DNA of 64,000 nucleotides. Source: Branchiostoma floridae. Its lineage: Eukaryota; Chordata; Leptocardii; Amphioxiformes; Branchiostomatidae. The position numbers and the translations under genes were made by a program. The notes below the pieces were generated by a model. The model saw only the letters and a list, made by a program, of their open reading frames with translations, did not search any database and had not been told where the DNA came from. The stretch lies in contig NC_049985.1 of assembly GCF_000003815.2 (NCBI RefSeq), positions 1,081,863 to 1,145,862 of the forward strand, in the 5' to 3' direction. Below, piece by piece: positions 34,171 through 47,300 of the stretch (position 1 is its first letter; the number at the start of each line of letters is the position of its first letter).

Positions 34171-37100
34171 ATGTTGAGAGTCTGTGAGAAACTCCGTAAG
34201 GCGGACGCGAAGGGCAGGAGGTACGGACTAGCCCGTGCGGAGACAGGCTACCTCCGTGCCCTGGTGGACGCCATGGCTGACATGGACAGGCTAGCGGAAG
34301 TGGAGCTGTTCAAAAGTCTGGGCGACGTGAACTTGGAGAAGGGAAGACTCGAGAAGGACGTAGGGAAGTTCAACATGGCTTTGGCGCTTTACGTGGCTGC
34401 TAAGGTCCGGTGTGACAATCGGGATCAGGGAGAAGGTATAGAACACCGATACGAATACACGGATAGGCTTTTGCAAGGGGCGTCTTCACAGGGTAAGGAA
34501 CAGTCAACTGTAGACGACAAGGAGCCGACTACACCTGCAAAGGTGGCAGAAAAGTTTCAAGACCTCGACAAGAAACGGGCTGCCGGTGGTGACACAGACT
34601 CTGTGCTGGTTGGATACGCAAAGCTAATGGTAGAGGGAATAGTAAACGACAACAGCATGTTGGAAACAGAAGCGATCAAAAGTCTCGGTGATGTGTACCT
34701 GAAAAGAGGAACAGAAACTAGAGACACTAGAAACTTGACCAGAGCTAGTGCTTTGTATAACAAGGCACTAGCGCGGTGTCACAACGTTCGGGGTGCAGTG
34801 GCCATTGTCCATCGCTTATTGCACACCGCAAAAATCAGACAGGACATCACCACAACAAGTCTAAACGTGAGTTTTTCATTATTGCAGCTTCTTATATTAA
34901 CATAGTGTATGCCCATGTTGTTTTGTCACTTACACTATGATATGAGTTTAAATGTGTTCAGTATCTTTGAGGAAAGTATAGTTCTGGAAGTCGTGAATGT
35001 GTTTTCACAATGTTTGGTTTGTGCCTAACCAGAGGCTTTTTCTTGTCCGTTCGTGCATCAAATGATACGATTGTTGACATTTTTCTCATGTACACGGCTT
35101 CCTGTTGGTTGTTATAGAGGCTAACTCGTACGCAACGGCAGCCAAACGTGGGACGGCGGAAAGGCCACTTCTCTCCCTTCTCAGCTGCGCCCTCTAGCGA
35201 CATCATCAACAACGGCATGAATCGTCCACACAGGTAGGTACAGGTTGATGCTGGTTCTTCATGATTGATTTTGACTATCGTATAAGCCTATAAGGTATAC
35301 AAATCTCTATCGGTTGTAGAATGATAAGATGGCAATTTGTTTTTTCTCTTCAGTGCCCCAGAACTGCAGAAAGCTGAAAACCCGACGAGAGTTGACGATG
35401 ACAAGTAAGTGTCACCCATTTCTTTGTTTCGTGTTTCACAAGTGTTTGACTTGAAAATGATTCTTAAATGTAAAATCACTGCATGGTAAGTTGTTCAGAA
35501 ACTGTACAATTTGAACCTGGCCTGTATGCTTTGCACCAAGGCTTAACAGACAACTCGATAAGCTGTGGACGGATCTTTATGATACTTGATACGTGATTAC
35601 GTGTCGGCAAGAACAAAGTACAGGTTTGATTCTGGACCACCTGGTGGTTTAATGCTGTATTGCAGCAGAACGTCCGTTTTAAAAAAAAATCTCACACTGG
35701 ACAATATTCTTTATAGCACATACCTTTTTGGTTCATGGATAAGTGGTAGATATTTGGCCCCCTAACAGCTTTTAAGGAAACGCAAGGGCTTTGAGACTTT
35801 GAAGGCTGGCCAGCTAATTAACGGGACGTTTTTTTTAGATACGGTGGATACAGGCTATTCTAAAAAATACGAAACGTACGCACTGGATTGGACAGCACTA
35901 TACTGCGGTTGATGGAGAATTTGATAAAATGCAATATGGAGCACCCCAATGGTCAATATTGGGACCGCTTTTGGTCTTAGTTTATGTTAATGACATGCCC
36001 AATTGTGCCCAATTCTATGATATAAATTTTATCAATGTATGCAGACGACAATGTCATAAAATATTGTATCAAAGGTGTCAAACAACCTTTAAAACGATCT
36101 TAATACTCTCTCACAGTGGTTTATAGAACAAGTCTTTATCAGTGAAGTGACAATTTAGAACGGACGAAAGGCTAAACAGTTGCAGAAGATCAGTGGGGCA
36201 GCTGTAATAGCGTGCAATATGTATACCTAAGAGTACTAATAAATAACTGATCATCCTTACAGTGAATACGAAGAACATCTACACACTGGCTGCAGGGCCC
36301 TGCAGACTGGAGACCTGGACACAGCAGAACAAAGCTTTGCAGCTGCGCTCAAGTCTGTTCACGTAAAAGGTTAGTCTAAGTATGAACTTAGGTCAAATAA
36401 TCATGAGTAAATACTTATAAATAGCCCAAGGTCCTTGGTTGTTGTCGATACACAGAACTATCTTTAATGCAAACTGTGGCCACTATAAGCTTAATTATTA
36501 TCTACCAGGACAAATAGAAACACTGATGACTACGACAAACTTTTGAAATTCACAACAGTGCGCAAATGGAATGATAAAACCTAATAGCACTCCAAAAATT
36601 TTCTTCCCGAAACGAAAAAGTAACTACAAAATTACGATTGATACAACTTAGGTCAACACAGCGAGGAGGCAGAGCCCCTGTACAAGTTGGGCGAGGTCTA
36701 TCTGAAGAGAGGAATCCAGTCAAAGGACGGAGGAGACTTCACCAAGGCTGCAGCACTCTGTAATGCAGCACTGGTAAGGTCAAGGAGAAAAGACATAGAG
36801 GGAGCAATCCAGCAAATAACTCAGGCATTTCTTAAGGAGGTCCTGAAGATAGAACACAAGGTAGACAGTGATGATACAGAGAAACACAAATTGACGCTGA
36901 AGGCTGATAGGAACTACGTAGTTAAAGAGATTAAAAGAATTGAACAAGAGGTAGATCCATATAGCCTTGATGAGAATGACACAAAGATAAAAGAAGTGGA
37001 GATAAAGAGAGTGGAAGCAATCAAAGCATTGTTTCAGACACTTGTTGATCAGCGTAAAACAATTATAGCTGACCTTGTAGATGAATGCTTAGAGGTAATG

Positions 37101-40100
37101 GGTCCCCCTCCCTGTAAGTACGCCATGATAGGTTTGGGTTCACAAGCCACAGGATTGGTAACTCCATACTCTGATCTGGAATTTGCCATTTTGGTAGAGG
37201 AGGAAACCGAGAATAATGTTAGTTATTTCCGCAACCTCACTCATTACCTGCACCTCAAAGTTATAAATCTGGGAGAGACCATTCTCCCGGCCATGGGGAT
37301 TAAGTCTCTCAATAATTTCTATTCAGACAACCCGCTGGATAACTGGTTTTATGACTCAGTAACACCGCGTGGTTTTGCGTTCGATGGAAGCATGCCGCAT
37401 GCATGCAAGACTCCACTTGGCAGGGGTAGAAACAGCACAGGAACAAGCGAACTCATCCGCACACCAAGCAACATGACCAACATTCTGAAAGAAGACATTA
37501 CTTTCCATTTAAAGAAAGGCTATCATCTTGCTATTGTGCTGGGAAATGTGTCTTTTCTCACAGGAGTACAGGGCTTGGTAGATGAGTACAGGTTTTTATG
37601 GACTCAGCATCTTCAAGAACATAACAAGACAGTTCCGTCGTTAATGGCACTTACCGTACTGATCGATAATGTATCGAATTTTCAAACCCAGGCTCTCACT
37701 GCCAGTCTACTGAATGTTAAGAAAGAAGTATATAGATTTTCGAGCCTTGCAGTGTCCTTTTGGGCGCTAATTAATAACATACAGCCGACCACAATCTGGG
37801 AGACTATTCAGAACCTAAGAGACAGTGGAGTCGTCAGTGATGAGAACGCACATCACTTGCTGGTGCTGGTCAGTATCTCAGCAGAACTGAGGCTGCGAAC
37901 ATACATGAACAACCGTGGTCAGGTGGAGAACATGTCAGCCTTATCGTCAATGTCGACCGATACGGCTTTTGAGGAGAAATTACAGAAAGTGTTTTACATC
38001 TCAAATACAAAACAGCTCATGAGATACTATTACACAGAAAGACCCCTGAAGCACTTTATTTCAAAGTTGACTGACACTCAGCCGTTGAAAGAACAGCCAA
38101 TCCTCTTTAACAATTCTTCAGAGCTAAAAGCAAAGATTTATCAAAGTCTGTGCGATTTCGAAAATTTTAAGAAATTCTCAGAACAAACGTTACAAAACGA
38201 TTTATCGAAATATGGTGAAAACACTAGTACTGCACGCAGTGATGTTGCCGTCTCACTAAACAACTTGGGTACCGCCTGGAGAGACCTTGGTGATCACAGA
38301 AAGGCGGTTAGCTATTATGAGCAGTCACTACAGATGAACCGGAGTATCTATGGTGAGGACACTGAACATCCTGACATCGCCAGCTCACTTAACAACTTGG
38401 GTAACACCTGGGGCGACCTTGGTGATCTCAAAAAGGCGGTCAGCTATTATGAGCAGTCACTACAGATGAAGCGGAGTATCTATGGTGAGGACACTGAACA
38501 TCCTGACATCGCCGGCTCACTTAACAACTTGGGTAACGCCTGGACGAAACTCGGGGATTACAGAAAGGCGGTCAGGTATTATGAGCAGGCACTACAGATG
38601 AACCGAAGTATCTATGGTGAAGACACTGCACATCCTGGCATCGCCAGCTCACTGAACAACTTGGGTAGCACCTGGGATGTCCTTGGTGATCACAGAATGG
38701 CGGTCAGCTATTATGAACAGGCACTACAGATGATGAGGAGTATCTATGGTAAGAACACTGCACATCCTGACATCGCCAGCTCACTTAACAACTTGGGTAA
38801 CGCCTGCGGAAACCTTGGTGATTACAGAAAGGCTTTCAGCTATTATGAACAGGCACTACAGATGATGAGGAGTATCTATGGTAAGAACACTGCACATCCT
38901 GACATCGCCAGCTCACTTTACAACTTGGGTAACGCCTGCGGAAACCTTGGTGATTACAGAAAGGCGGTCAGCTATTATGAACAGTCACTACAGATGAACC
39001 GGAGTATCTATGGTAAGGACACTGAACATCCTGACATCGCCAGCTCACTTAACAACTTGGGTAACACCTGGGGCGACCTTGGTGATCTCAAAAAGGCGGT
39101 CAGCTATTATGAGCAGTCACTACAGATGAAGCGGAGTATCTATGGTAAGAACACTGCACATCCTGACATCGCCAGTTCACTTTACAACTTGGGTAACGCC
39201 TGCGGAAACCTTGGTGATCACAGAAAGGCGGTCAGCTATTATGAAAAGTCACTACAGATGAATCGGAGCATCTATGGTGAGGACATCGCACATCCTGTCA
39301 TCGCCAGCTCACTTAACAACTTGGGTGCCGCCTGTAGGGAACTTGGTGATCACAAAAAGGCGGTCAGCTATCATGAACAGGCACTACAGATGAACCGGAG
39401 TATCTATGGTGAGGACACTGAACATCCTGACATCGCCGGCTCACTTAACAACTTGGGTAACACCTGGGGCGACCTTGGTGATCTCAAAAAGGCGGTCAGC
39501 TATTATGAACAGTCACTACAGATGAAGCGGAGTATGTATGGTAAGGACACTGAACATCCTGGCATCGCCAGCTCGCTTAACAACTTGGGTACCGCCTGTA
39601 GGAAACTTGGTGATCACAAAAAGGCGGTCAGCTATCATGAACAGGCACTACAGATGAACCGGAGTATCTATGGTAAGAACACTGAACATCCTGACATCGC
39701 CAATTCGCTTAATAACTTGGGTGCCGCCTGGGGGAAACTCGGGGATCACAGAAAGGCGGTCAGCTATCATGAACAGGCACTACAGATGAACCGGAGTATC
39801 TATGGTAAGAACACTGAACATCCTGACATCGCCAATTCGCTTAATAACTTGGGTGCCGCCTGGGGGAAACTCGGGGATCACAGAAAGGCGGTCAGCTATT
39901 TTGAACAGGCACTACAGATGAAGCGTAGTATCTATGGTGAGGACACTGCACATCCTGACATCGCCAGCTCGCTTAATAACTTGGGTGCCGCCTGTAGCGA
40001 CCTCGGGGATTACAGAAAGGCGGTCAGCTATTATGAGCAGTCACTACAGATGAAGCGGTGTATCTATGGTGAGGACACTGAAGATCCTGACATCGCCGGC

Positions 40101-40346
40101 TCACTTAACAACTTGGGTGCAGCCTGGAGCAACCTTGGTGATCACAGAAAGGCGGTCAGCTATTATGAACAGTCACTACAGATGAGACGGAGTATCTATG
40201 GTGAGGACACTGCACATCCTGACATCGCCTGCTCGCTTTACAACTTGGCTAAAGCCTGGAGAGAGCTTGGCGATTACAGGAAGGCCTTTAAGTATCTTCA
40301 ACTCAGCGAACAAATGAAGCAGATCATTATAACTACAGAGAAGTAA
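34171..40346 (+). CDS. Gene C: NTase-like and TPR-repeat protein, 1554 aa
   Basis: Exons 34171-34866, 35118-35233, 35354-35404, 36263-36369 and 36652-40346 join in frame to 4665 nt with the same phases as gene A. The ATG at 34171 (GCCATGTTGAG) is chosen because the homologous Met opens all five copies; the frame upstream opens only at GTG. The N-terminal helical region is followed by the NTase-like motif [18 protein letters not shown] (GS at 37137-37142), and then 16 TPRs from 38235 to the end. It lacks the insert found in A. The C-terminal cap ([13 protein letters not shown]) and the 3' flank match gene B, while the promoter region matches gene A. This is one of the three intact copies. Intron 3 carries a reverse transcriptase fragment. 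Confidence 0.85.
35830..36126 (+). pseudogene. Reverse transcriptase fragment in gene C intron 3
   Basis: A degenerate frame reads [22 protein letters not shown] (motif B, with W for G in PQGS) followed, after a frame change, by a YADD-like region. It is a small LINE relic on the same strand as the gene and has no coding role. The left limit is approximate. Confidence 0.65.
38235..40343 (+). repeat. 16 tandem TPR units in gene C
   Basis: 2109 bp, exactly 16 units of 132 nt less 3. About 148 nt from ~39619 is repeated without change 132 nt later (units 11-13), so the last expansion is recent. Units 4 and 5 are also nearly the same. Confidence 0.95.
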
Positions 40347-41195
40347 TCAGACCTTCACCTCCTTAGTGCCTGTAAATCAAGGGATGATTTTACTAGATTT
40401 AAATATTTGCAATGATGTTAGATGATAGACCTGGATAAGTCCGTGTCATCACATCATTTTTCTATGTATTCAACAACAAAGTACAGGACAGGACAGAGAG
40501 GCAATGCACTCTAGCAGTATGCTAATATTCACATCACCTCTCAAAAAAGGATAACCCACAAGGACAAATAAAATGACAATATGAAAACAAACAATCCACA
40601 GCTATTTACATATAAGTCAGGTTATTAGGTAGTTGCAAAACGTTTGGTATGTACAATATATGACTGGGTTAACTGTAAGATCACATAATTTAACTTGTAT
40701 ATTACAGTATTTCAACACGCCATTTACGTTCACATGCCTGTATTATATGTATTTACAGACCCTAGACGACTGTCATTGTAGATTTTGTTTTATTACTGTG
40801 TACCATGTACAAATGTGGTGCAAAAAAAGTTCATTCTTTCATTCATCAATGGCCTCCCTGATAGACCGTGAAATGAAAGTGATGAGTTTTATTCTACTAT
40901 AATTTGGTTGCTGTGCGTGATGATGTCATTATGATTGACGTAGTTTAATCCCTGCTACTGGCCGAGTTGGGCGATAATCAGTTTGCTTTAAGTTGGCCAT
41001 TGATAAAAGGACTTTATACTATATAATGATGGCCCGAAATGTGAGTTGTGCACCTTATTTATCGGTGAGGCCGAAAATTTATTTATCACCCCTCTTAGTT
41101 AAGAAGTAAAGGACGTAAGCAGTAAAGATTCCCACTCTACTTCAGACAATTTTTACCGCCTTGAGAGAAGTGTTGTTTTGGAGTATATGTAAATG
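40347..41195. other. 3' flank of gene C, proximal part
   Basis: Matches the flank of gene B, with one copy of the ~122-bp segment that is triplicated there and an extra ~215 bp at about 40462-40678 that includes AATAAA at 40567-40572. That AATAAA could serve as a poly(A) signal. No gene is supportable. Confidence 0.45.
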
Positions 41196-41670
41196 TTTTG
41201 GAGTATTGTTTATCTATTGTTTTGGAGTATTGTTTATCTGGGATGTTTTTTTATTGTGCATGTACATGTGCAAGGCAGTCTAAGTTCGTATATAGACCAT
41301 GATGTTACAGTAAAATCTACACTTGTTCTATAAAGCGCGAGTAGACTCATAATCCCCGCGGTTTGTCGAGACGTTATGAATGTCGGATTTTGACGTTCTT
41401 CTTACCTGTAAATAAATTTAAAAAAAATACGTTGACGTTACCATTGTATTTGTGTACATTGTCATTACCACATGTATTGTAAATAAAAATAAGACTTTTG
41501 TGATAACTTCTGAGCGTGTGTGAGTTATGTGTGCGTATTGGTTTTCAAACTACACCTCCCATCCCAACCCACGCCGCTGAAGCTGGTGACAACTTCGGAC
41601 TGTAGAATAGGCCGGATAATTGGATAAAATGCTCGGACAAATTGGTGATACAATTAAGCGGAATCTACTG
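41196..41670. mobile_element. 475-bp insertion with 12-bp target-site duplication
   Basis: TATATGTAAATG flanks the insert at 41184-41195 and 41671-41682, and the flank of gene B (near 30165) has the site once with no insert. The right end contains CAATTAAGCGGAATCTACTG, like the ends of pogo/Tigger-type elements (also near 54395), and two 25-bp tandem copies of TTTTGGAGTATTGTTTATCT lie at its left. It is probably composite. Confidence 0.6.
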
Positions 41671-41682
41671 TATATGTAAATG

Positions 41683-44243
41683 TACACTTTTACCCGCTTG
41701 TTACTTGCAATTATGGATTTAATGTGGTGTTATTTGGCTTGTGGGCATGTCTTGCAAATGTTATAATTAAATGTATAGGTTAAAGCTTAGTCAATCATAG
41801 TTGAATGTAGGTGAGTAAGCATTTGGTAACACGATGACTTCTATGAACGGAAAAACCATAGAACCGATAACAATTACAAGTGATTCTTAAGTATAATGTG
41901 ATCCTTACGCAGACGATAGAAGGCAACTGTGTTGATGTCTTGTCTTATGAGAATGAAAACGAGTTCATTTATTCATTCCTTGAATATAAGGTAGCCCGCT
42001 TTAGTATAGAGCACGTGTGTCATTTCACCGTCTGAGTCAGTCAGTCAGTCCCATAGCTTTTTAATGAGGCAGACGATAAAAACTTCTATACACGGAAAAA
42101 CATACGTTTGTACAATTGGGGATTAGCTAGACTATATATGATATATTAGGCGTGTTCCTCCATGCTCCAGCCATTTAGCATCCTCGTACGGTGTATTTAT
42201 TTCTGTTGTGTGGATCAACGAGCTTTGACTATTTAAATCATACAATAGAATAAGAAAACCGTCCATACATAGAAGGTCGGTAGTATGTCGAGCTTAGTTC
42301 AGTGTAATACTAATAGTTAAGCGGTAAGTCAATATTGATTTTGACTTTGAAATACACCTGAAAAACATTCAAACTACTGTTTATATGTAGAGATAGTTTA
42401 GAACCCATCTTGTGTAATATGATATCATGTCTGTAATAATAACCAATGGCTTTTATCAGCGTGTTGTCCAGAGCCAGTGTTCTATATGTGCAGCTACATG
42501 TATGTTGCGAAATACATGTGGAGGGAAGTTTTGTAGTAGCGTGTTGCAATGTGTTTATTCTGGTTTTTGGTCTTCCTATGTGACACCAGTATTGGATTGG
42601 ATTGGATGGGCCGACTACTCACTCTTTGCAGCCAGGGGCTGAATTGCGAGGAGCTTACAATGGGCGGGGCTAAATCGCAAGGGTCTGGAGCAAGCTGCCA
42701 TTCGGCGCCACTCAGGTGACCTCAATACGACTGTCGCAAGTGTCTGGAGCGAGCTGCCATTTGGCGCCACTCAGGTGACCTCAATACGGTATTATAAGAC
42801 CATACTGATCTGATCTTATGGATGACATTCTCTGGACACCCCAAAACTGATGCGAACGCAAGAAAAGAGAGATTATAAAGATATCTCTGAGATCCATGTG
42901 ATAATAATCAACCACAAAATGGACTGAATGATAAACAAGTGACCGTAGGTAACATACTCTGTGACCTAATTATGGTTTCTATGTCGGTTGTGTTGTTTTC
43001 TGTGGTGTGTGACATTGTGTTTCTATCGCATACAGAACACATCACATCGACTTATACCAAAAACTTACTTGAAAGCTAACATACCTATCACTTCCAAATT
43101 TAAAACACAGTCCTGTGCGCATCAACAGCAAAATCAGCGTCTTAATCGAACGACACCAAATGAAAACAACCACACAGCTTCACAATGCATACCTGAGACG
43201 CACACCATCGTACAAAGTTGCCCCAAACAGCCACAGCAGTGACAGCTGTGAACAGCTGACAACACGACATGCACATAACCCCATATCTGCTTGGAGATAA
43301 GTAATTAACAAACCACATGGCCTATAGGTCAGCTGTTCCACAATACTAGGGAAATAGGGGTGATTTTTCAAATTATTACATCGATAATAAAAACAGCTGC
43401 CGCGAAAAAAAAAAACGTGCTTCATCGTCCATGTGCAGAGGACATGCCAAACTACATACGAATGCGACAACGGGAACATACAGATACAGATGCGAACGCG
43501 CGTTACATTGACAAAACCAATAACTAGCGAGTCTCTGTGTGTATGGCAAAGGCATAATCCACATTCATGAAAATACCCATTCCGTCCCTGTTACCTTCGG
43601 TAATCCAGACGAGTAGTGACCACGAACCCACCAAAACATACTCAACCTATGTCGTATATAACGCACACGCTCCTCCGAGTCCAAAAATATAAACAACACC
43701 AATTATTCGTTTGTGATGATTCTGTCCAACTGTCTAGCCTCACTGAACAGCCTGTAATAATAGTCACCATTCTGCACGGGGGTGGCATTCAGGGCAAGAA
43801 GCAATAAAGTGGGCAATAGTCAAGCTCTCATTCTTGTTATTCAAACCATCCGGTCATATATATGGCCTCCTTCGGTCAATATTGACCATGGTAAAATCCT
43901 AATTGACCAGACGTTAAGAGTTCTAGTCAAAGCCTAGACGTCTAAGACCTGTACTTCACAAGAATGCGTTGTCAATAAGAGCAGGTGTTTGCGATGATTT
44001 TGTCTAACCAGGTCTAGACTCATTTAATAGCCCATTATAACAGCATTTAGCTACTTTGAACAGGACAACGACTTAATTACCTTCGCCATATTTTCTAAAT
44101 AAGTCTATAGCACGTAAACACTGCTAAGTGAATTGCACGTAGCAATCCCTGAGCATTTTATCAATGTCACTTAAATACCTGACATGTTTACGAGAACCTT
44201 TATTGTGGCTATTGAATTCGGCACTTTGTTATCGTCTGACCGA
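41683..44243. other. Intergenic flank between C and D
   Basis: 42430-43720 matches 60830-62330 and 7725-8580. A 195-bp insert at 42591-42785, shared with 60992-61206 but absent at ~7871, carries (GGATT)n and two copies of a ~57-bp segment (CTGCCATTCGGCGCCACTCA type). 43720-44240 has no recognisable feature. Confidence 0.5.
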
Positions 44244-44252
44244 TGATGTAAT
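44244..44252 (+). promoter_or_regulatory. C/EBP-ATF-like site upstream of gene D
   Basis: TGATGTAAT fits the composite consensus TGATGNAAN and lies 84 bp before the ATG. The rest of this promoter differs from both the A/C and B/E types. Confidence 0.35.
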
Positions 44253-44327
44253 GTTGACATAAGGGATATTTGTGGCCTGAAGGCAACACGGAGACCAAAA
44301 AGAGTAGCAGTTTTACAAACGTCCGCC

Positions 44328-47300
44328 ATGTTGAGGGTCTGTGAGAAACTCCGTGAGGCGGACGCCAAGGGCAGGAGGTACGGACTAGCCCGTGCGGAGA
44401 CAGGCTACCTCCGTGCCCTGGTGGACGCCATGGCTGACATGGACAGGTTTCTGGAAGTGGAGCTACTCAAAAGTCTGGGCGACGTAAACTTGAAGAAGGG
44501 AAGACTCGGGAAGGACGTAGGGAAGTTCAACATGGCCTTGGCACTTTACGTGGCTGCTGTGGTCCGGTGTGACCATCGGGATCAGGGAGAAGGCATAGAA
44601 CACCGATACGAATACACGGAGAGGCTTTTAAAAAGGGTGCTGTCAAAAGGATTGCATGGTAAGGAACAGCCAACTGAAGACAAGGAGACGACTACACCTG
44701 CAAAGGTGACAGGAAAGTTTCAAGCCCTAGACAAGAGACGGACTGCCGGTGGCAACACATGTAGACTCTGTGCTGGTTGGATACGCACAGTTGGTGGTAG
44801 AGGGAATAGTAAACGACAACAGCATGTTAGAAACAGAAGCGATCAAGAGTCTCGGTGACGTGTACCTGAAAAGGGGAACAGAAACTAGGGACACTCGAAA
44901 CTTGACTAGAGCTTCCGCTCTGTACAACAAGGCACTGGCGCGGTGCCACAACGTTCAGGAAACAGTTGTCATTGTTCACCGCTTACTGTATACCGCAAAG
45001 ATCAGACAGGAAATCAACACAACAAACATTAAGGTGAGTAAAGTTTTAGTATGCGTATATTTGACAACAAAAGAGAAACTGCAAATTGACAACACCTCAT
45101 TATTATTTTCCATATTTCTGACGATTTGACTTGAGTGTGTTCTGTGTCTTTGAGGACAGCATAGTTGCAAAAGTTGTGAATGCATTTTAACAACGTTTGG
45201 GCTGTAAACCGTTCGTAAGAGCTTTTTCCGACATCAATAAATGCCCTGTTGGCTCTATGTAGTCACTGCAACAATGATGTCGAAATCAACACCCAGTCAC
45301 CACATTTACCTTGCCATGGCCTTCTTCGAGTCACGTCGGGTCCTTTACCTTTGACCATTAAAGTTCAATTGTGCGTTGAATAACGGATTACCCATCTGTT
45401 AATCATTGATCTGTTAATCGTTTTGGTTCTCGGAGAGGCCAACTCGTGCGTAACATGTTAATGACTTAATCATTTATGGCTCCCCGTCCGGCTTCATAGA
45501 GGTCAGCACGTACGCAGCGACAACAAGACGTGAGAGGGCGGAAGGATCACTTCTCTCCCTTCTCAGCTGCACCTGCTATCGACGTCGTCAATGATGGAAT
45601 GGGCCGGTCACGCATGTAAGTACATGGAATGTTGGTTCTTTGTTATTGACTCTGCGTAGTACTGTATAAGGTTTGTAAATCTACGTTTGGTTGTACAATA
45701 ATTAAATGTTTTTATTCTTCTTCAGTGCCCCGAAACCACAGAAAGATGAAAAGCTGACACGAGCGGACGATGACAAGTTAGTGTCCTCAATTCCCCTGGT
45801 GTTTCAAATGAAAACGACTCTCAAATGTAAATCCTCTGCATTTTAATTTGTTTAAAAACTGTGAAAACTGTAGAAATTAAAACCGGCCTGAATGCTTTGC
45901 ACCAATTGTTATTATAACCTCAATTTTAGCTCAGATGAGCTGTAGTACAGATACGATTAGTAATAATTTTTCTTTACAGTGAATACAAAGAACATCTCCA
46001 TGCTGGCTGCAGGTCCCTGCAGACTGGAGACCTGGACAGGGCAGAACAAAGCTTTGCAGCTGCGCTCAAGTCTGTTCATGTCAAAGGTTAGTCGAAGTAT
46101 GAACTCAGTTCAAAGAATGTAGAATTAACTACTAATAATTGGCTCAAGATCATTTGTTCACACAGAGCTATGTTAATGCAACCCTGTCACTATTTGTATT
46201 ATTCATATTATTTTCATTAATGCGTTTTAAATATGACTTATAGAAACACCGAAAAGAAGAAGTAACGGAAAAATTAGGACTGATAATTTTCAACCTACAG
46301 GTGAACACAGGAAGGAAGCGGAACCCCTGTACAAGTTGGGCGAGGTCTACCTGAAGAGAGGAATCCAGTCAAAGGACGGAGGTGACTTCACCAAGGCTGC
46401 AGCACTCTGTAATGCAGCATTGGTAAGGTCAAGGAGAGAAGACATAGAGGAAGCAATCCAGGAAATAACTCAAGTATTTGTTAAGGAAGTCCTGAAGATA
46501 GAACAGAAGGTAGACAGTGGTGATACAGAGAAACACAAACTGATGTTGAAAGCTGATAGGGACTACGTAGAAAAAGAGATTAGAAGAATTGAACAAAAGG
46601 TAGATCCATATAGCCTTGATGAGAATGACCCAAAGATAAAAGAAGTGGAGATGAAGAGAGTGGAAGCAATCAAAGCATTGTTTCAGACACTTGTTGACCA
46701 GCGTAAAACGTTCATAGCTGGCCTTGTAGGTGAATGCATGAAGGTAATGGGCTCCCCTCCCTGTAAGTACGCCATGATAGGTTTGGGTTCACAAGCCACA
46801 GGATTGGTAACACCATACTCTGATATGGAATTTGCCATTTTGGTAGAGGAGGAAACCGAGAATAATGTTAGTTATTTCCGCAACCTGACCCATTATCTGC
46901 ATATCAAAGTGATAAATCTGGGAGAGACCATTCTCCCGGCCATGGGGATTAAGTCCCTGAATAATTTCCACTCAGACAACCCACTGGATAACTGGTTTTA
47001 TGACTCAGTAACACCTCGCGGTTTTGCGTTCGATGGAGCCATGCCGCATGCATGCAAGACTCCCTTGGGCAGGGGTAGAAACAGCACAGGAACAAGCGAG
47101 CTCATCCGCACACCAGGCAATATGACCAACATTCTGAAAGAAGACATTACTTTCCATTTAAAGAAAGGCTATCATCTTGCTGGTGTACTGGGAAATGTGT
47201 CTTTTCTCACGGGAGAACAGGGCTTGGTAGATGAGTACAGGTTTTTATGGACTCAGCATCTTCAAGAACATAACAAGACAGTTCCGTCGTTAATGGCACT

